Assembly: GCA_024763435.1 (NCBI GenBank) | Contig: JANTFN010000108.1 | Span: forward strand, 1-6,237 | From: Thermodesulfobacteriota bacterium | GTDB taxonomy: Bacteria > Desulfobacterota > S145-22 | Length of the DNA stretch: 6,237 nucleotides | Direction of reading: 5' to 3' | Part shown: piece by piece, positions 3,098 to 6,237 of the stretch | Position numbering within the stretch: position 1 is the first letter of the stretch | Layout of the letters: the number at the start of each line of letters is the position of its first letter | Notes under the pieces: model-generated | Database searches by the model: none | Told to the model about the DNA's origin: nothing | Seen by the model: only the letters and a program-made list of their open reading frames with translations | Program-made: the position numbers and the translations under genes

Positions 3098-6046
3098 ATG
3101 GTGACAGGACCTCACAATAAGAGAAGAAACTGGCTGTTCGTATGGCGTGCTTTCATGGGTGTTTTGACGGTATTCGCCTGCAGCGGTATGGCTGTTGCGG
3201 CGCCTGTGGCCCTGAAAGATATTCATGTCACCCCCAAAAGCGCTTTTACAAGGGTTGCGTTTGTCTTTGAAAAAGGCTTGCCGGAACCGACGGTTACCTT
3301 TCGAAGAGGGGCTTCTCTTGTTTTTCTCTTTAACGGGGTGGTCAATCGGTTTTCCGGAGAAACTGGAAGAAAAGGGGTGGGGGTAATCCGGGAGATTCGT
3401 ATTGAACCCCTCGGCAAGAATTTAAGGGTCAGGCTTTTGCTCAAAACACCCCATTTTGATTTTACAAAATATCACCGACGACGTCCCCCTATGATTGTCC
3501 TCAGCCTGCGTGCGAAAAAAGGAACGGTAATCGGGAAACAGTCGGTTTCTCCCGCGTCTTCAAGGGCGGCAAGTGAAAAAAACCAGGGTGGGAGAAAAAA
3601 ATCCCAGCCGAAGGCCGGAAAGGGCGTTAAGCCTGCCCGAAAACCGGGAAAGGGGGGCGGGAAGGCGAAGAAGCTTCCGCCTAAACCTCACCCTCCAGTG
3701 GCTGCTGAACGAAAGCGCATCCCAACACCGCCGCCTTCGGAGAAAACAGTTGCGGGTCCAGGGAAGGTTAAGCCGCTTCCTGAAATAAAAGTTAGGGTAC
3801 CTGTTCGCTCAAAATCTACCCTGGCATCCTCAAAAGACAAGGAAATTATTGCCCTTTACCAGAAAGCGCACGAGGCCTTTGAAAAAGAGGCATATAAAAA
3901 GGCCTTAAAGGGATTTAGACAGGTTTTAAAAAAGGCGCCTGAATCGTCGCAGGGGGAAAGCAGCGCCTTTTATCGCTGCCTCAGCCTGGCAAGGCTTGAG
4001 CAGAAAAGAGGGAAGAAAACCCTTCGAGTTGCCGAGGCATATAAAGCTGCCTTGAAAAAATATCCCGCCGCGCCCTGGACGAAACAAATTTTGATGGAAC
4101 TGGGGAAACAGTACATAACTCTGGGGTTTTTCAATCAGGCCCGTGACGCGTTCAAACGATTAATCACGGGGTATTCCGCGTCTCCCGAGGCGGAGACAGC
4201 CCTGTTTATGACAGGGAAGGTCGCCTTACTGAAGCAGGCTTATACCGATGCGGAAAAGATATTTCGCGATTATCTCAATAAATATCCAGGTGGAAAATTC
4301 GCAAGAGATGCCAGCTATTTTCTCGGGGATGCCCTTTATTACAAAGGGGATGTTGAAGAGGCGATAACAGTTTACAAACGGGTTCTGACAAAATGGCCCG
4401 ATACCTTTTCTCAGGACTTGAAGACACTTGAAAACATGGCGCATGTTTTTGAGAAACAGGGGGCGTATGACCGGGCTCTCGCGCTCTTGTTTTCCGCCCT
4501 GAATATTGCGTCAACCGGCGGGGATGCCCCCGGGATTCTGCTTCGGATTGCGAAGATTTATGAAACGCAGAGCAGGTTCAAAGAGGCCCTGATTATTTAT
4601 TCGGAAATTGCCGCGGTTTATCCAAAAACACCGCAGGCCCTTGAAGGCAAGGTGAGGATGGCAGAGCTGGGGATTGCCCACCCGGGAATTAAGTATAAGG
4701 GGTTTTTTTATGGTCTTGACCCCTATGAATTTCCTCAGAAGACCTATGACGCCCTTATCAAACGGCGTGATGTCCCCGCGGTTGCCCGGCGTGCCCTCCT
4801 TGGAAAGGCGATGCTTATTTTTGAAAAGAGTCCGAAAAAGGCAATTCCTCTGCTTATGAAGCTTATCCATGCCTATCCGGCCTCCACGGAGGCAAACAGC
4901 GCGAAATCCCTGCTTAACAAGGCCTATTTAGCACTCTTGACCCGCTATGAAAAGGGAAATAAACCTAAAAAATGTATTAAACTGTTTAAACAATATAAAA
5001 AATCAGGGATTGACCCTGATGTTAGAATTCTTCTGAGGGCTGCCCGGTGTTACCTGAAACGTAATGATATCAAACGAGCCGAAAAATTATTCAGGGGTAT
5101 TAATAAGGCGAAACTTCCGCCATCTTTCAAAGACGGCTATGGCCTTGTTGAAGCGGAAATTTTTCTCCGGAAGAGAAATTTTAAGGGTGCTGCGGAAAAG
5201 ATTTTTTCAGTATTGAGAACTTCGCCTGAAAGTCGGTTCAATGACCAGATGGTGGCGATTTTCAAAGAAGCCGTCTTGGGGCTGGAAGGGGCGGCAAAGA
5301 AAAAGGAAAGTATTGTGCTGTTGAAAAGAGTGCTGAAAACTAATCGGGCTGATTTTGAAAGGATGTATGTTGTCTATACGGGAAATTTGATTGCACGGGG
5401 CGATTATACCAGTGCCATGGACCTGCTTACTTTTTTTAAGGAATACCACCCGGACAGTAGGTTTAAAAACAAGGCGTTGAGATTTTTAGGTGATGCCAGT
5501 TGTGGAAAAAAAGATGGCATAGGTGCCCTGTCGTATTATTCTGATGCCCTGAAGGGAATCAAAAATAAGCTTGAAACAGCAGATATTTTTTATCGTATGG
5601 GTCTGTGTTATCGATCCATGAAACAGGATGCAAAGGCGTATCTTAAATTCGGACTGGCCTTGAAGGCCTTTAAAGGAGTTAAGAGTCCTTTGGCTCCGAA
5701 TGCTGCCTGGGTCAAACGGGAGGCCCGGCTTCAGAGGGCGGAAATTTTGTATCAACAGGGGAAAATACCAGAGGCCACTCATGCGTATGAAGCCTTTGCC
5801 CTTAAGGCCCCGAGCGGGAAACAGAAAGACTGGGCGCTTTACAGGCTTGGCGAGCTTTACAGCACCCAGAATAATTCCGGGAAGGCTGAAAAAATGTATG
5901 AAGCACTGGCAACCCGGGGCTCGGATCCCTTCTGGAAAAAGAATTCCGGAGAATTCAAATCAACCTACGGGTGGTTTTATCGGCATGAAAAGGAATTTCG
6001 CCAGTTAAAAAGAGAATCAAAAACGGCCGACGGAAAGAAAAAATAA
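3098..6046 (+). CDS. Exported AMIN-domain / TPR-repeat protein, 982 residues
   Basis: This is probably a periplasmic scaffold. Residues 1-34 form a signal peptide: basic KRR (8-10), a hydrophobic stretch to about 34, and cleavage AVA|AP. Residues about 38-138 look like an AMIN domain, a beta-rich module that targets proteins to the cell wall or outer-membrane machines (LKDIHVTPKSAFTRVAFVF, then IREIRIEPLGKNLRVRLLL). Residues about 140-245 are a disordered Lys/Pro/Gly linker. From about 248 to 945 the protein is helical TPR-type repeats. The clearest are near 251-281, 330-361, 366-397, 403-434, 479-510, 792-819, 827-857, 875-905 and 912-938, several with the FLGDALYYKGD...A...Y...L...P pattern of TolA-binding YbgF-like TPRs. 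The tail is basic. An in-frame stop at 3065 makes ATG 3098 the first possible ATG; no good Shine-Dalgarno precedes it. It lies between the sigma-54 regulator and a probable kinase, so a role in envelope sensing or motility is inferred. Confidence 0.88.
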   Translation: MVTGPHNKRRNWLFVWRAFMGVLTVFACSGMAVAAPVALKDIHVTPKSAFTRVAFVFEKGLPEPTVTFRRGASLVFLFNGVVNRFSGETGRKGVGVIREIRIEPLGKNLRVRLLLKTPHFDFTKYHRRRPPMIVLSLRAKKGTVIGKQSVSPASSRAASEKNQGGRKKSQPKAGKGVKPARKPGKGGGKAKKLPPKPHPPVAAERKRIPTPPPSEKTVAGPGKVKPLPEIKVRVPVRSKSTLASSKDKEIIALYQKAHEAFEKEAYKKALKGFRQVLKKAPESSQGESSAFYRCLSLARLEQKRGKKTLRVAEAYKAALKKYPAAPWTKQILMELGKQYITLGFFNQARDAFKRLITGYSASPEAETALFMTGKVALLKQAYTDAEKIFRDYLNKYPGGKFARDASYFLGDALYYKGDVEEAITVYKRVLTKWPDTFSQDLKTLENMAHVFEKQGAYDRALALLFSALNIASTGGDAPGILLRIAKIYETQSRFKEALIIYSEIAAVYPKTPQALEGKVRMAELGIAHPGIKYKGFFYGLDPYEFPQKTYDALIKRRDVPAVARRALLGKAMLIFEKSPKKAIPLLMKLIHAYPASTEANSAKSLLNKAYLALLTRYEKGNKPKKCIKLFKQYKKSGIDPDVRILLRAARCYLKRNDIKRAEKLFRGINKAKLPPSFKDGYGLVEAEIFLRKRNFKGAAEKIFSVLRTSPESRFNDQMVAIFKEAVLGLEGAAKKKESIVLLKRVLKTNRADFERMYVVYTGNLIARGDYTSAMDLLTFFKEYHPDSRFKNKALRFLGDASCGKKDGIGALSYYSDALKGIKNKLETADIFYRMGLCYRSMKQDAKAYLKFGLALKAFKGVKSPLAPNAAWVKREARLQRAEILYQQGKIPEATHAYEAFALKAPSGKQKDWALYRLGELYSTQNNSGKAEKMYEALATRGSDPFWKKNSGEFKSTYGWFYRHEKEFRQLKRESKTADGKKK

Positions 6047-6060
6047 AACAACCCCGCAAA

Positions 6061-6067
6061 AAAGGAG
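6061..6067 (+). promoter_or_regulatory. Shine-Dalgarno for the last gene
   Basis: AAAGGAG is 8 bases before TTG 6076 and 11 before ATG 6079. The short 32-bp gap after the TPR gene contains no terminator, so the two genes are likely cotranscribed. Confidence 0.7.
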
Positions 6068-6078
6068 AAAAAACATTG

Positions 6079-6237
6079 ATGCAGGTTCAAATGCCTTCAA
6101 CAGATATTCCACCGGAACACGTGGCACTTCTGGAATCGGCCTTCAGGACATTTACGGAAGCCACGCAGAGCCTGGAAACATCTTACCATGAGCTTGAAAA
6201 GCAGGTTGATCTTCTGAATGCCAAATTAAAGAAAAAA
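6079..6237 (+). CDS. Probable sensor histidine kinase, N-terminal fragment (FlrB/FleS/AtoS-like), cut by window end
   Basis: Fifty-three codons are visible and the frame is still open at the window edge. After a short polar start, residues about 15-53 (LESAFRTFTEATQSLETSYHELEKQV...) form a heptad-like amphipathic coiled coil. The A-F-x-x-F-x-x-A-T-x-x-L-E-x-S-Y-x-x-L-E-x-x-V pattern is typical of the N-terminus of flagellar kinases of the FlrB/FleS type, which continue with PAS, HisKA and HATPase_c domains. No catalytic residue is in view, so the kinase call is family-pattern inference. It is soluble at its start, with no signal peptide. The start could instead be TTG 6076 (better spacing to the Shine-Dalgarno) or ATG 6091. 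It would supply a natural phosphodonor for the regulator at 1254-2687, or for another regulator downstream. Confidence 0.6.
   Translation, partial: MQVQMPSTDIPPEHVALLESAFRTFTEATQSLETSYHELEKQVDLLNAKLKKK

Noticed and set aside
3155..3184. Lipoprotein signal (VFAC at residues 25-28 of the TPR protein)
   Set aside because: The -3 and -2 positions (Val, Phe) do not fit a lipobox. A normal signal-peptidase I site AVA|AP follows six residues later.
3573..3788. A 71-codon alternative-frame ORF inside the linker of the TPR gene
   Set aside because: It is a by-product of repetitive Lys/Pro/Gly codons. The main frame continues without break into the TPR domain and the alternative frame has no start signal.
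4511..4870. A 119-codon minus-strand open frame opposite the TPR gene
   Set aside because: It lies wholly antisense to a strongly coding frame, shows no family motif and has no promoter or ribosome-binding evidence.

Overview
The window looks like a piece of a Gram-negative chromosome, most probably from the Desulfobacterota (the former Deltaproteobacteria). That placement is inference. It rests on the moderate GC content, a sigma-54-type two-component regulator, a long exported AMIN/TPR protein, and the style of the coiled-coil start of the last gene. No sequence here fixes the species. All genes lie on the + strand. I see no rRNA, tRNA, CRISPR array, insertion sequence or sign of recent transfer.

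Layout. (1) Positions 1-1093 are a tight three-gene operon with ATGA stop/start overlaps at both junctions: the C-terminal end of a HAD-family hydrolase, a small unrecognised 87-residue protein, and endonuclease III (nth). A short hairpin followed by seven T residues comes directly after nth. (2) Positions 1094-1253 hold that possible terminator, a strong ribosome-binding site followed by a three-codon ORF, and a very good sigma-70 promoter (TTGACT, 17 bp, TATCAT). (3) Positions 1254-2687 encode a complete NtrC-family response regulator (REC, AAA+ with GAFTGA, Fis-type HTH). Its HTH resembles that of the flagellar master regulators FleQ/FlrA. (4) Positions 2688-3097 are a 410-bp AT-rich region without a convincing gene. 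It contains two perfect dyads, a tandem 8-mer, a large hairpin with a short U-run, a spaced direct repeat and a weak sigma-54-like -24/-12 element. (5) Positions 3098-6046 encode a 982-residue exported protein: signal peptide, AMIN-like domain, basic Pro/Lys-rich linker, then about 700 residues of TPR repeats. (6) From 6079 to the window end is the start of a gene whose first 53 residues match the N-terminal coiled coil of FlrB/FleS/AtoS-type sensor histidine kinases.

How it fits together. The hydrolase, small protein and nth look like a housekeeping operon that ends near 1117. The second half looks like a signalling unit: a sigma-54 activator, an envelope TPR protein and, 32 bp further on, a probable sensor kinase. 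The FleQ-like HTH and the FlrB-like kinase N-terminus suggest control of flagella or surface structures, but no structural flagellar gene lies in the window. The best candidate for something little described is the AMIN-TPR protein and its long, structured upstream region. I do not see an obviously new class of system.
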